The position numbers were made by a program, and so were the translations under genes. Under the pieces are notes generated by a model. The model searched no databases. It saw nothing but the letters and a program-made list of their open reading frames with translations, and was not told the origin of the DNA. From Ramlibacter tataouinensis (GTDB lineage Bacteria > Pseudomonadota > Gammaproteobacteria > Burkholderiales > Burkholderiaceae_C): DNA of 64,000 nt. Positions 1 to 8,573 of the stretch are shown piece after piece. Position 1 is the stretch's first letter. The number at the start of each line of letters is the position of its first letter. Location of the stretch: contig NZ_CP010951.1 in NCBI RefSeq assembly GCF_001580455.1, positions 3,497,001-3,561,000 of the forward strand. The letters run 5' to 3'.

Positions 1-205
1 GGCGCTGGGCGAAAAGTTCGCCCAGAAGAGCCCGCTGGTGCTGTGCAAGATGAAGCAGGTGGCCAACGAGGCGGCCGACAAGTCGCAGGCCGATGCACTG
101 CGCCACGAGCTGCTGGCGCTGCGCGATCACCAGCGCTCCTGGGACATCCAGGAAGGCCTGCGCGCCTTCGTGAAAAAGCGCGAGCCGCAGTTCAAGGGCT
201 ACTGA
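1..205 (+). CDS. enoyl-CoA hydratase/isomerase family protein, C-terminal end (partial)
   Basis: Only the last 67 codons lie in the window; the frame opens at base 2 and stops with TGA at 203-205. The peptide contains SPLVLCKMKQVANEA and ends in EGLRAFVKKREPQFKGY. That is the usual crotonase-family tail, in which a helix pair is followed by an 'EG..AF..KR.P.F.G' ending. Family members hydrate or isomerise enoyl-CoA thioesters in the cytoplasm. The stop is one base from the start of the MaoC gene, so the two are almost certainly co-transcribed. The active-site region is outside the window, so hydratase, isomerase or ring-cleaving activity cannot be told apart. Confidence 0.75.
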   Translation, partial: ALGEKFAQKSPLVLCKMKQVANEAADKSQADALRHELLALRDHQRSWDIQEGLRAFVKKREPQFKGY

Positions 206-206
206 G

Positions 207-668
207 ATGTCCACGATGAAGAGCTACGAAACCGTCACCGACATGAAGCCCCAGGTGGGCGAGGTGATCGGCACCAGCGACTGGATGCTGGTGGACCAGC
301 AGAAGATCAACCTGTTCGCCGAGTCCACCGGCGACCACCAGTGGATCCACGTCGATCCGGAGCGCGCCAAGAGCGGCCCGTTCGGCGCGCCCATCGCGCA
401 TGGCTTCCTCACCTTGAGCCTGATGTCGGCCTTGATGGTCAGCGCCTTCGAGATCCGCAAGAGCGTCATGGGCGTGAACTACGGCTTCAACAAGGTGCGC
501 TTCATCCTGCCGGTGCCAGTGAACAGCCGCGTGCGCGCCCATTTCAGGCTGCTGGCCTGGGACGAAATCGACAACGGCGGCGCGCAATTGACGATCGGTG
601 TTTCGGTGGAGATGGAGGGCTCGGACAAGCCGGTGTGCGTGGCCGAATGGATCACAAGAAGGTACTGA
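207..668 (+). CDS. MaoC-like (R)-specific enoyl-CoA hydratase
   Basis: 153 aa, a normal length for a single hot-dog MaoC dehydratase. The hydratase 2 motif is clear: AESTGDHQWIHVDPERA followed by GPFGAPIAHGFLTLSL. The catalytic pair would be Asp43 and His48. Such enzymes add water to 2-enoyl-CoA to give (R)-3-hydroxyacyl-CoA. It sits between an enoyl-CoA hydratase tail and a 3-hydroxyacyl-CoA-type SDR, so the operon carries beta-oxidation-like steps. The start at 207 overlaps nothing and directly follows the upstream stop; ATG 216 is an alternative. Substrate is unknown. A short imperfect inverted repeat lies in the 110-bp gap downstream (about 706-747). Confidence 0.88.
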   Translation: MSTMKSYETVTDMKPQVGEVIGTSDWMLVDQQKINLFAESTGDHQWIHVDPERAKSGPFGAPIAHGFLTLSLMSALMVSAFEIRKSVMGVNYGFNKVRFILPVPVNSRVRAHFRLLAWDEIDNGGAQLTIGVSVEMEGSDKPVCVAEWITRRY

Positions 669-778
669 CCTACTCCCGCTAGCGCGGTTCGCGCATCCCC
701 CTTTCGAGGTGTCCGCCCGATCGCATCGATCAGGCGGTTGGGGACCTCTTTCTTCTGGAATTTGTTGAAGGTAAGGAA

Positions 779-1690
779 ATGACGATTCGATTTGACGGCC
801 GCGTGGCCATCGTGACGGGCGCCGGCAACGGTCTGGGCCGCGTGCATGCCCTGGAACTGGCCCGCCGCGGCGCCAAGGTGGTGATCAACGACTTCGGCGG
901 CAGCCGCGACGGCAAGGGCGGATCCTCCGAAGCCGCCAAAAAGGTGGTGGAAGAGATCCGCGCCGCCGGCGGCACGGCGATCGCCAACGGCGCCAACGTC
1001 TGCGACTTCGAGCAGGTGCAGGCGATGGTGGCCCAGGCCAAGGCCGAATTCGGCCGCGTCGACGTGCTGATCAACAACGCCGGCATCCTGCGCGACAAGA
1101 CCCTCTCCAAGATGGAGATGGCCGACTTCCGCGCGGTGGTCGACGTGCACCTGATGGGTTCGGCTTACTGCACCAAGGCCGTGTGGGAGCTGATGCGCGA
1201 ACAGAACTACGGCCGCATCCTGATGACGACCTCGGCCTCGGGCCTGTTCGGCAACTTCGGCCAATCCAACTACGGCGCCGCCAAGATGGCGCTGGTGGGC
1301 TTGATGCACATGCTCACCATCGAAGGCGCGAAGAACAACATCCGCGTCAACACCATCGCTCCGATCGGCGCCACGCGCATGACCGAAGACGTGATGCCGC
1401 CCGAGATGTTCGCGGCCCTCAAGCCGGAGCAGGTGACCCCGGCGGCGCTGTTCCTGGTCAGCGAGAACGCTCCCTCCAAGGTGACGATGTCCGCCGGCGG
1501 CGGTGCGTACTCGGTGTGCCGCATCGTCGACACCGCGCCGGTCCACTTCGCCGACAGCGAGCTGTCGCCGGAAGCCCTGGCCGCGAACTTCGAACGCATC
1601 GCCGACTGGAACACCGCGCGTGCCTACGACGACTCGAACCAGCAGGTCTCGGCGCTGATGCAGGCCGTGATGGCCGGCATCAGGAAATAG
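779..1690 (+). CDS. SDR family oxidoreductase, 3-hydroxyacyl-CoA dehydrogenase type
   Basis: 303 aa. The Rossmann motif TGAGNGLG is at residues 13-20, NNAG near 99-102, and the catalytic set is Ser152, Tyr165 and Lys169 in a SASGLFGNFGQSNYGAAK context. The NDFGGSRDGKGGS stretch and the SASG-NFGQ-NY pattern are typical of the dehydrogenase part of peroxisomal multifunctional enzyme 2 and its bacterial relatives. These oxidise (R)-3-hydroxyacyl-CoA with NAD. It pairs logically with the preceding MaoC hydratase, which makes that stereoisomer. A purine-rich AAGGTAAGGAA directly precedes ATG 779. The substrate could be a fatty, cyclic or steroid-side-chain acyl-CoA; the sequence does not decide. 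Confidence 0.85.
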   Translation: MTIRFDGRVAIVTGAGNGLGRVHALELARRGAKVVINDFGGSRDGKGGSSEAAKKVVEEIRAAGGTAIANGANVCDFEQVQAMVAQAKAEFGRVDVLINNAGILRDKTLSKMEMADFRAVVDVHLMGSAYCTKAVWELMREQNYGRILMTTSASGLFGNFGQSNYGAAKMALVGLMHMLTIEGAKNNIRVNTIAPIGATRMTEDVMPPEMFAALKPEQVTPAALFLVSENAPSKVTMSAGGGAYSVCRIVDTAPVHFADSELSPEALAANFERIADWNTARAYDDSNQQVSALMQAVMAGIRK

Positions 1691-1797
1691 GACAGAAGAC
1701 ACAACAAGGCAACGCAGGGAGCTGATCGAGGAGCGGCGCTCGAACCAGCGGTTCGGGGAAAGCCGGGTTTCAACAAACGTGAGGAGAGACATTTCCA

Positions 1798-3507
1798 ATG
1801 ACAAGCATCAATGAAACAAGGCGCCCCGGCATCCGGCGCCATGCACTGGCGGCGGCCACGGCCGCCCTGTGCGCCGGGCTGTGCGGAACCGCTGCGGCTG
1901 TCGACTTCGACACCGGCAACGAGGACCTGACGGTACGCTGGGACAACACCGTTCGCTACAACCTCGGCTACCGCGTCGAGGGGCAGAACCCGGCCATCAT
2001 CGGCAACATCAACCTCGATGACGGCGACCGCAACTTCGCGCGCCACAGCATCGTGACCAACCGGCTGGATCTGCTCAGCGAATTCGACGTGGTCTACCAG
2101 AAGAAGTTCGGCGCGCGCGTGTCGGCGGCCGGCTGGTACGACCAGGCCTACGCCGGTGGTTTCGACAACACCAGCCTCGCCACCTCCAACCACATCGTCA
2201 ACGGACAAAAGGCCTTTGGCCTGAGCCCGTATGCCAACCGCTACTACCACGGTCCCTCGGGCGAGTGGCTGGACGCTTTCGTCTTCGGCAACTTCGACTT
2301 GGCCAGCATGCCGGCGACGGTGCGCGTGGGACGCCACACGGTCAACTGGGGCGAAGGCCTGCTGCTGGGCGGCGCCATCCACGGCAACACCTACAGCCAG
2401 GCGCCGCTGGACTACGGCAAGTCCGCCTCCACGCCCGGCACCGAAGCCAAAGAGCTGTTCATGCCGCTCAACCAGCTGTCGGCCCAGTTGCAGGCCACGC
2501 CGGAGCTGTCCTTCGCTGCCCAGTACTACCTGCAGTGGGCCTCCACCCGGGTCATGGAAGGCGGCACTTACCTGGGCCCGGCCGACCAGTACTTTCTGGG
2601 TGGCGAGGCCATCCTGCAGGCACTGCCCAATGGTTCGGTGCTCACCGTGCCGCGCGCGCCGGACGTCAAGCCTAAGGACCGCGGCGACTGGGGCATTGCT
2701 GCGCGCTGGCGGCCGGAATGGCTGGACGGCACGATGGGCTTCTACTACCGCAACTTCACCGACAAGCTGCCGCAGGTCGTGGTCGGCCTCAACGGCGCGC
2801 TGCCGGGCAAGTTCAATTTCACCTACGGCAGCGACATCGACCTGTATGGCCTGAGCCTGAGCAGGCAGTTCTTTGGCGTGAGTGTCGGCGCGGACCTGAA
2901 CTACCGCAAGAACATGGTGCTGGCGTCGGACTCGCTGGCGGTGCCAGCCACCCGCGTGATCGCCCCTGGCGAGGTCGTGGGTGCGCGCGGCAACACGTGG
3001 CACGCCGTGGTCAACGCCATCGGCACGGCGCCTGTCACCCCGCTGTGGGACAGCGCCAACTGGTCGGCCGAGTTCGCCTGGAACCGCTGGGACAAGGTCA
3101 CCAGCGATCCGCTGAACCGCTTCAAGGGCCGCGCGGGCAACACGTCGCTGGACGCCGTGACCAAGGACTACTACGGCATCGCCGTCAACTTCACGCCCAC
3201 CTGGTTCCAGGTGTTTCCGGGCGCCGACCTGTCCATGCCTCTCAGCTACTCAGTGGGCCTGAAGGGCAACTCGGCGGTGCTGCTGGGCGGCAACGAGGAC
3301 GCCGGCAGCTACTCGGTCGGCCTGGCCATGGACCTGTACAGCAAGTACCGCTTCGACCTGAAATACGTCGACTTCTTCGGCACGCTGAAACCCGCGGCCA
3401 ACGGCGTGGTGCCGGTGCCTGGGACGGCAGTCGCGGGCGCCAACGGCCTGACGCCGCTGGTGAAGGACCGCGGCGCCGTCTACTTCACGTTCAAGACCAC
3501 CTTCTAA
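1798..3507 (+). CDS. DUF1302 family outer-membrane protein, copy 1
   Basis: 569 aa. An N-terminal signal peptide ends around the AAAVDFDTGNE junction. The rest alternates aromatic and polar residues (WDNTVRYNLGYR, GFYYRNFTDKLP, YRFDLKYVDFFG) and ends in Phe after FTFKTTF, as expected of a beta-barrel exported to the outer membrane. DUF1302 proteins are uncharacterised but are regularly found beside DUF1329 and MMPL genes in Pseudomonas and Burkholderiales, often near lipid, ester or terpenoid catabolism. The start is supported by GAGGAGAG about 8 bases upstream. A close paralogue lies at 59309-61021. A role in uptake or export of a hydrophobic compound is inference. Confidence 0.85.
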   Translation: MTSINETRRPGIRRHALAAATAALCAGLCGTAAAVDFDTGNEDLTVRWDNTVRYNLGYRVEGQNPAIIGNINLDDGDRNFARHSIVTNRLDLLSEFDVVYQKKFGARVSAAGWYDQAYAGGFDNTSLATSNHIVNGQKAFGLSPYANRYYHGPSGEWLDAFVFGNFDLASMPATVRVGRHTVNWGEGLLLGGAIHGNTYSQAPLDYGKSASTPGTEAKELFMPLNQLSAQLQATPELSFAAQYYLQWASTRVMEGGTYLGPADQYFLGGEAILQALPNGSVLTVPRAPDVKPKDRGDWGIAARWRPEWLDGTMGFYYRNFTDKLPQVVVGLNGALPGKFNFTYGSDIDLYGLSLSRQFFGVSVGADLNYRKNMVLASDSLAVPATRVIAPGEVVGARGNTWHAVVNAIGTAPVTPLWDSANWSAEFAWNRWDKVTSDPLNRFKGRAGNTSLDAVTKDYYGIAVNFTPTWFQVFPGADLSMPLSYSVGLKGNSAVLLGGNEDAGSYSVGLAMDLYSKYRFDLKYVDFFGTLKPAANGVVPVPGTAVAGANGLTPLVKDRGAVYFTFKTTF

Positions 3508-3520
3508 GTCGGAGACCTAG

Positions 3521-4876
3521 ATGACGAAAAAACTCGCAACTGCATTGTTGTGCGCCGGGCTGTTGTCGGCGCACCTGGGGGCGGCGCAGGCCGCCGTATC
3601 GGCCGAGGAAGCCAAAAAGCTCGGAGCGGAGTTGACGCCCTTCGGCGCCGAGAAGGCCGGCAACAAGGAAGGCACCATTCCCGCGTACACCGGCGGCCTC
3701 ACCACTCCTCCGGCGAACTACGACAAGAGCAAGAACGTCCGCCCGGACCCCTTCGCCAACGAGAAGCCCCTGGTTTCGGTCAGTGCGAAGAACATGGACC
3801 GGTACGCCGACAAGCTCACCGAGGGCACCAAGGCGCTGATGAAGGCCTACGCCGACTTCCGCATCGACGTGTACACGACCCAACGCACGGTCGCCTATCC
3901 GAAATTCGTTCTCGACAACTCGGTCAAGAACGCCACGCGCGGCAAACTGTCCGACGACGGCCTCAGCTTGCGCGGCGCTCGCGGGGGCATTCCGTTCCCG
4001 ATCCCGAAGAGCGGCAACGAAGTCATGTACAACTACCTCGCAAGATGGCAGGGCTTCTCGGCGGTGATGCCGAAGTACTCGGCCTACAACATCGACGCCG
4101 CCGGAAAACTTGTCCTGAGCACCCAGGGCGTCTGGACCATCGAAAGCCCTTACTACGACGACTCGAAGGCGGAATATCCCTCGTACCTCACTCGAGCCAA
4201 GGCGAACTACACCGGCCCAGCACGCCGCGCCGGCGAGTCGATCATGACGCAGGAGTTCATGGATGGGAAAGGGCGCCGCGCCTACCAGTACCTTCCGGGC
4301 CAGCGCCGCGTCCGGCTGGCGCCGGATCTTGCGTACGACACACCCAACACCAGCACGGGGGGCATGTCGACGATCGATGACGTCAATCTCTACAACGGCA
4401 AGATGGATCGTTTCGACTTCCAGCTCGTCGGCAAGAAAGAGATGCTCGTGCCCTACAACGCCTATCGTTTCGCCTATCACGACAAGGCCGAAGACGTCTT
4501 CAAGCCGAAGTTCATCAACCCGGACGTCGTGCGCTGGGAACTGCACCGCGTCTGGGTGGTGGATGCGAAGCTGAAGGACGGCGCGCGCCATGTCTATTCG
4601 CGCCGCACCTTCTACATCGACGAGGACAGCTGGAACGTCCTGGCGTCCGACCAGTACGACGGTCGCGGCCAGCTGTGGCGTCCGGGCTTTGCCTACCTGA
4701 CGCAGCTTTACGACGCCGCGGTGCCGAACAATTTCGCGTCCGGGCACTACGACCTGATTGCCGGAACCTACTACATCAACCAGTGGCCGGGCGCCTCGGG
4801 CATCAAGGTGAGCGAAGGCTTGCAGCAGGACTCGCAATGGACGCCGGATAGCCTCGCCGCGCAAGGTATCCGCTGA
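3521..4876 (+). CDS. DUF1329 family envelope protein, copy 1
   Basis: 451 aa, with a Sec signal peptide (cleavage likely after AAQA, about residue 24). Family hallmarks are the GTIPAYTGGL segment near the N-terminus, GQRRVRLAPDLAYDTPN, and RRTFYIDEDSWN near the C-terminus. DUF1329 is related to LolA/LolB-like folds that bind lipids in the periplasm, but no member has a firmly assigned substrate. It starts 13 bases after the DUF1302 stop, so the pair is probably translated together. Compared with copy 2 (61035-62390) it is visibly more diverged than its DUF1302 neighbour, which may mean the two cassettes handle different ligands. Confidence 0.82.
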   Translation: MTKKLATALLCAGLLSAHLGAAQAAVSAEEAKKLGAELTPFGAEKAGNKEGTIPAYTGGLTTPPANYDKSKNVRPDPFANEKPLVSVSAKNMDRYADKLTEGTKALMKAYADFRIDVYTTQRTVAYPKFVLDNSVKNATRGKLSDDGLSLRGARGGIPFPIPKSGNEVMYNYLARWQGFSAVMPKYSAYNIDAAGKLVLSTQGVWTIESPYYDDSKAEYPSYLTRAKANYTGPARRAGESIMTQEFMDGKGRRAYQYLPGQRRVRLAPDLAYDTPNTSTGGMSTIDDVNLYNGKMDRFDFQLVGKKEMLVPYNAYRFAYHDKAEDVFKPKFINPDVVRWELHRVWVVDAKLKDGARHVYSRRTFYIDEDSWNVLASDQYDGRGQLWRPGFAYLTQLYDAAVPNNFASGHYDLIAGTYYINQWPGASGIKVSEGLQQDSQWTPDSLAAQGIR

Positions 4877-4879
4877 TTG

Positions 4880-4909
4880 GACAGCCCGCGCCGCAAGCGC
4901 GGGCCTGTC
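4880..4909 (+). promoter_or_regulatory. intra-operon RNA hairpin between DUF1329 and YCF48 genes, copy 1
   Basis: GACAG-CCCGCGC, loop CGCAA, GCGCGGG-C-CTGTC: 7 + 5 base pairs with one bulged C, starting 4 bases after the DUF1329 stop. No T-run follows, so it is not a classic intrinsic terminator. An attenuating or 3'-end-protecting role is inferred. A hairpin of unrelated sequence occupies the same slot in copy 2 (62412-62452). The rest of the 141-bp gap shows no coding signal. Confidence 0.45.
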
Positions 4910-5017
4910 GTCGCCTGACTGGCGCCTCCCCAGCTGCCTTCGCCGAAGGTGGCTCCACCATGTATGACCAGCCGGCCCCTGGCGGCCGGCGGCGACTGCC
5001 GAACAGTCGCATGACGA

Positions 5018-5989
5018 GTGGAGCAACGCGTGTTGCATAGAGCTTTACTGGTCCAGGCCGCGACCTGGGCCGCCATCACGATGGGCACGGCGTCTGCGCA
5101 GCCTGTCTTCCAAGCGCCGCTGGCCGTGCCGGCCGCGAAGTCCGCGCTTGCCATGCAGGCGCAGCTGAACGCGCTGGCCATGGCAGGCAAGCGGATCGTG
5201 GCTGCGGGACAGCGCGGCCACATTCTCTACTCCGACAACGGCAAGGACTGGGTCCAGGCCGAGGTGCCACTGAGCACCGATGTCACGGCGCTGTCATTCC
5301 CGGATGCGAAGAAGGGCTGGGCGGTGGCCCACCCGGGCGTGGTCCTGAACACGACCGACGGCGGAGCCACCTGGAGCAAGCAGTTTCTGGTCCGGGATGC
5401 CGACAAGCCGCTGCTGGACGTCTGGTTCGAGGATGACAGGAAGGGCTTTGCCATCGGCGCCTTCAACCTGATCCTGCGCACCGAAGACGGGGGCAAGTCC
5501 TGGACCTCCTGGGCCGACCGTGTCGACAACCCCAAGGCCATGCACCTGTACGGCATCCGGCCGGCAGGCGGCACGCTGTTCATGGTCGGCGAGCAGGGCC
5601 TGGTGCTCAAGCTCGATCGCGCCAGCCAGCGCTTCATCCGAGTTCCGTTGCCTTACGAGGGCACGCTGTTCGGCGTCACCGGCAGCGCCAACATGACGCT
5701 GGTCTATGGACTGCGCGGCAACGCCTTCCGCACCACCGACGGCGGCGCGAACTGGAGCAAGGTAGAGACTGGCGTCACAGCGGGCCTGACCGGCGGCGTG
5801 GTGCGCGCCGACGGCTCGGTGGTGCTCGCCAGCCAGGCCGGCCAGTTGCTCCTGAGCATCGACGACGGTGCCACGTTCCGCCGTATCCCACTCCTGAATC
5901 CTGCGCCGGTGTTCACGCTGGCTGATGCCGGCAATGGCAATCTGGGCCTGGCCGGCTTCGGCGGCGTGCGCCTCGAATCACTGAAGTGA
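5018..5989 (+). CDS. YCF48/BNR-repeat periplasmic beta-propeller protein, copy 1
   Basis: 323 aa from a GTG start. The next residues form a signal peptide (hydrophobic run ending TASAQPVF), which supports this start region; GTG 5030 is an alternative. Repeated BNR/Asp-box-like motifs (DNGKDW, DGGATW, DGGKSW, DGGANW, DDGATF) mark a propeller of the YCF48 (photosystem II stability factor-like) family. In proteobacteria such proteins usually sit upstream of MMPL/RND transporters and may act as periplasmic partners (inference). It lacks about 14 residues found between the second and third blades of copy 2. The stop is 13 bases before the transporter start. Confidence 0.85.
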   Translation: MEQRVLHRALLVQAATWAAITMGTASAQPVFQAPLAVPAAKSALAMQAQLNALAMAGKRIVAAGQRGHILYSDNGKDWVQAEVPLSTDVTALSFPDAKKGWAVAHPGVVLNTTDGGATWSKQFLVRDADKPLLDVWFEDDRKGFAIGAFNLILRTEDGGKSWTSWADRVDNPKAMHLYGIRPAGGTLFMVGEQGLVLKLDRASQRFIRVPLPYEGTLFGVTGSANMTLVYGLRGNAFRTTDGGANWSKVETGVTAGLTGGVVRADGSVVLASQAGQLLLSIDDGATFRRIPLLNPAPVFTLADAGNGNLGLAGFGGVRLESLK

Positions 5990-6002
5990 GGGTAGTAGAC
6001 AA

Positions 6003-8438
6003 ATGGTGACGACCCAAATCGACGACATGCCCGTGGTCCGCGAGTTGAAGGACTTCGACCGCAGCTCGGGCAACTGGCTGGAGCGGCTGGTGTTCAACCA
6101 CCGCCTGTTCGTGGTCCTGGCCTGCGTGCTGGCCACGCTCGTGCTCGGCTGGCAGGCCACGCGCCTGACGCTGAATGCCGCGTTCGAAAAGACCATCCCG
6201 CAGCACCAGCCCTACATCAAGAACTTCCTCGACAACCGCAACGAGCTCAAGGGCCTGGGCAATGCGGTGCGCGTGGTGGTGGAGAACAAGGCCGGCGACA
6301 TCTTCGAGCCGGCCTACCTGAAGGCGCTGAAACAGATCAACGACGAGCTGTTCCTCACCCCCGGGGTGGATCGCGCCAACGTCAAGTCGCTCTGGATGCC
6401 GCTGGTGCGCTGGAATGAAGTCACCGAAGAAGGCTTCGCCGGTGGCCCGGTGATGCCGGACAACTACTCCGGCTCGCCGCGGCAGATCGACCAGCTGCGC
6501 CAGAACATCGCGCGCGCCCAGATCCTGGGCAGCCTGGTGGGCAACGACTACAAGTCCAGCATGATCTTCGTGCCGCTGCTGGACAAGGACCCCAGCGGCA
6601 AGCCCCTGGACTACTGGGAACTCTCCAAGCGGCTGGAAGAAATCCGCGCCAAGCACGCCAAGGCCGGCGGCGCCGACGTCAACATCCGCATCGTCGGCTT
6701 CGCCAAGGTGGTGGGCGACCTGCTCGATGGGCTGGCGCAGATGGTGCTGTACTTCGCGGCGGCCGCCCTGATTGCGGCGGCCATCCTGTACGCCTGGACG
6801 CGCTGCGTGCGCTCCACGCTGCTGGTGCTGGCCTGCTCGCTGGTGGCGGTGCTGTGGCAGCTGGGTCTGGTGACGCTCTTGGGCTACCAGCTCGACCCGT
6901 ACTCCATCCTGGTGCCCTTCCTGGTGTTCGCCATCGGCGTGAGCCACGGCGCGCAGAAGATGAACGGCATCATGCAGGACGTGGGGCGCGGCACCCACAA
7001 GCTGGTGGCGGCGCGCTACACCTTCCGCCGCCTGTTCCTCGCGGGCCTGACGGCGCTGGCCGCCGATGCGGTGGGCTTTGCCGTTTTGATGCTGATCGAC
7101 ATCCCGGTGATCCAGGACCTGGCCATCACCGCCAGCCTCGGCGTGGCGCTGCTGGTGTTCACCAATTTGGTGCTGCTGCCGGTGATGCTGTCCTTCACTG
7201 GCGTGAGCCCGACGGCGGCGGCGCGCAGCCTTCGCGCCGAGCAACAGCAAGCCGGCGGCAGCTGGGCGCTGCTGGAGCGCTTCACCGAGCGGCGCTGGGC
7301 GCTGGCGGCGCTGGTGGTCTCGGCGTTGGTCGCGGTGGCCGGCTTTGCCGTGAGCACCAAACTCAAGATCGGCGATCTGGACGCTGGCGCCTCGGAGCTT
7401 CGGCCCCACTCGCGCTACAACCGTGACAACGCCTACATCACCGGCAACTACTCGCTCTCGAGCGACCAGTTCGCGGTGATCGTCAAGACCAAGCCCGAGG
7501 GCTGCCTGGCCTTTCAGACGCTGGTCGAGGCCGATCGCCTGGGCTGGACACTGCAACAGGTGCCGGGCGTGCAGACCACGGTCTCGCTGGCCGATGCGGT
7601 GCGCAAGATCACCGCCGGCTCCTACGAAGGCAACCCCAAGTGGCTGACCATCTCGCCGAACCAGGACGTGCTCAATTACTCCGCGCGAACGGCGGGAACG
7701 ACCAATCCTGACCTGTTCAACACCGAATGCTCGGTGATGCCGGTGGTGGCCTACCTGTCGGATCACAAGGCCGAGACGCTGGATCGCGTGGTGCAGGCGG
7801 CCGACGCCTTCGCCCAGCAGCACAGCACCTCGGACCGGCAGTTCCTGCTGGCGGCGGGTAGTGCCGGCATCGAAGCGGCGACCAACATCGTTGTGAAGCA
7901 GGCCAACGTCACCATGCTGCTGTACGTGTACGCGGCGGTGATCGTGCTGTGCCTCATCACCTTCCGCAGCTGGCGCGCGGTGATCGTGGCGGTGGTGCCG
8001 CTGGCCATCACCTCGATCCTGTGCGAGGCGCTGATGGTGGCGCTGGGCATGGGGGTGAAGGTGGCGACGTTGCCGGTGATCGCGCTGGGTGTGGGCATCG
8101 GCGTGGACTACGCCTTGTACCTGCTGAGCATCCAGCTGGCGCAGCAGCGCGTCGGCGCCACGCTCAAGGACGCGTATCGGCACGCGCTGCGCTTCACCGG
8201 CAAGGTGGTGGCGCTGGTGGGCGTGACGCTGGCTGCCGGTGTGATCACCTGGGCCTTCTCGCCGATCAAGTTCCAGGCCGACATGGGAATCCTGCTGACC
8301 TTCATGTTCATCTGGAACATGCTGGGCGCGCTGGTGCTGATTCCGGCGCTATCGCATTTCCTGCTCCGCGGGGTCGGCGCAAGGAAGGGCGGCGTCGCCG
8401 GCGTCCCCGAGCCGAAGGGTGTGCCCCAACGCGCTTAG
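6003..8438 (+). CDS. MMPL/RND-family efflux transporter, copy 1
   Basis: 811 aa. One N-terminal membrane helix (LFVVLACVLATLVLGWQ) is followed by a periplasmic loop, a five-to-six-helix block (about 240-420), a second loop and a second helix block (about 630-790). This is the duplicated RND layout with sterol-sensing-like helices. Family members export lipids or other hydrophobic compounds using the proton gradient. It closes the DUF1302-DUF1329-YCF48 cassette, suggesting a trans-envelope route. The first 90 codons are almost identical, including silent sites, to the partial copy at 63501. A remnant of an acyl-CoA dehydrogenase begins three bases after the stop. Confidence 0.87.
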   Translation: MVTTQIDDMPVVRELKDFDRSSGNWLERLVFNHRLFVVLACVLATLVLGWQATRLTLNAAFEKTIPQHQPYIKNFLDNRNELKGLGNAVRVVVENKAGDIFEPAYLKALKQINDELFLTPGVDRANVKSLWMPLVRWNEVTEEGFAGGPVMPDNYSGSPRQIDQLRQNIARAQILGSLVGNDYKSSMIFVPLLDKDPSGKPLDYWELSKRLEEIRAKHAKAGGADVNIRIVGFAKVVGDLLDGLAQMVLYFAAAALIAAAILYAWTRCVRSTLLVLACSLVAVLWQLGLVTLLGYQLDPYSILVPFLVFAIGVSHGAQKMNGIMQDVGRGTHKLVAARYTFRRLFLAGLTALAADAVGFAVLMLIDIPVIQDLAITASLGVALLVFTNLVLLPVMLSFTGVSPTAAARSLRAEQQQAGGSWALLERFTERRWALAALVVSALVAVAGFAVSTKLKIGDLDAGASELRPHSRYNRDNAYITGNYSLSSDQFAVIVKTKPEGCLAFQTLVEADRLGWTLQQVPGVQTTVSLADAVRKITAGSYEGNPKWLTISPNQDVLNYSARTAGTTNPDLFNTECSVMPVVAYLSDHKAETLDRVVQAADAFAQQHSTSDRQFLLAAGSAGIEAATNIVVKQANVTMLLYVYAAVIVLCLITFRSWRAVIVAVVPLAITSILCEALMVALGMGVKVATLPVIALGVGIGVDYALYLLSIQLAQQRVGATLKDAYRHALRFTGKVVALVGVTLAAGVITWAFSPIKFQADMGILLTFMFIWNMLGALVLIPALSHFLLRGVGARKGGVAGVPEPKGVPQRA

Positions 8439-8440
8439 TC

Positions 8441-8527
8441 CGCTACTTGCGCGACGTGCGCGTGACCAGGATCTACGAGGGCACGAGCCACATCCAGAAG
8501 CTGATCATCGCGCGCAGCCTGGGCTGA
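8441..8527 (+). pseudogene. acyl-CoA dehydrogenase C-terminal remnant
   Basis: Read in the frame ending TGA at 8525-8527, this gives RYLRDVRVTRIYEGTSHIQK and then LIIARSLG. That is the highly conserved C-terminus of acyl-CoA dehydrogenases, where the R.YEGT...Q motif helps bind FAD. There is no start or upstream domain: the frame runs back into the transporter gene. The body of a dehydrogenase gene has therefore been lost by deletion or recombination. The fragment suggests that the ancestral operon continued with an acyl-CoA dehydrogenase after the RND gene. Confidence 0.8.
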
Positions 8528-8542
8528 TACGGGCGAGCGAGC

Positions 8543-8562
8543 CCGGCTCCCCATCGAGCCGG
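8543..8562. terminator. hairpin between convergent genes
   Basis: CCGGCTC, loop CCCATC, GAGCCGG: a perfect 7-bp stem between the acyl-CoA dehydrogenase remnant (+) and the binding-protein gene (-). It lies where a bidirectional terminator would be expected, but there is no T-run on either side. Confidence 0.35.
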
Positions 8563-8573
8563 AAGCCCATGCC

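Noticed and set aside
706..747. Imperfect inverted repeat between the MaoC and SDR genes
   Set aside because: Arms need several gaps to pair and no T-run follows; too weak to call a terminator or operator.
5913..8183. Long minus-strand frame opposite the RND transporter
   Set aside because: His/Arg/Gln-rich translation without motifs, fully overlapping a conserved transporter; an antisense artefact of GC bias.
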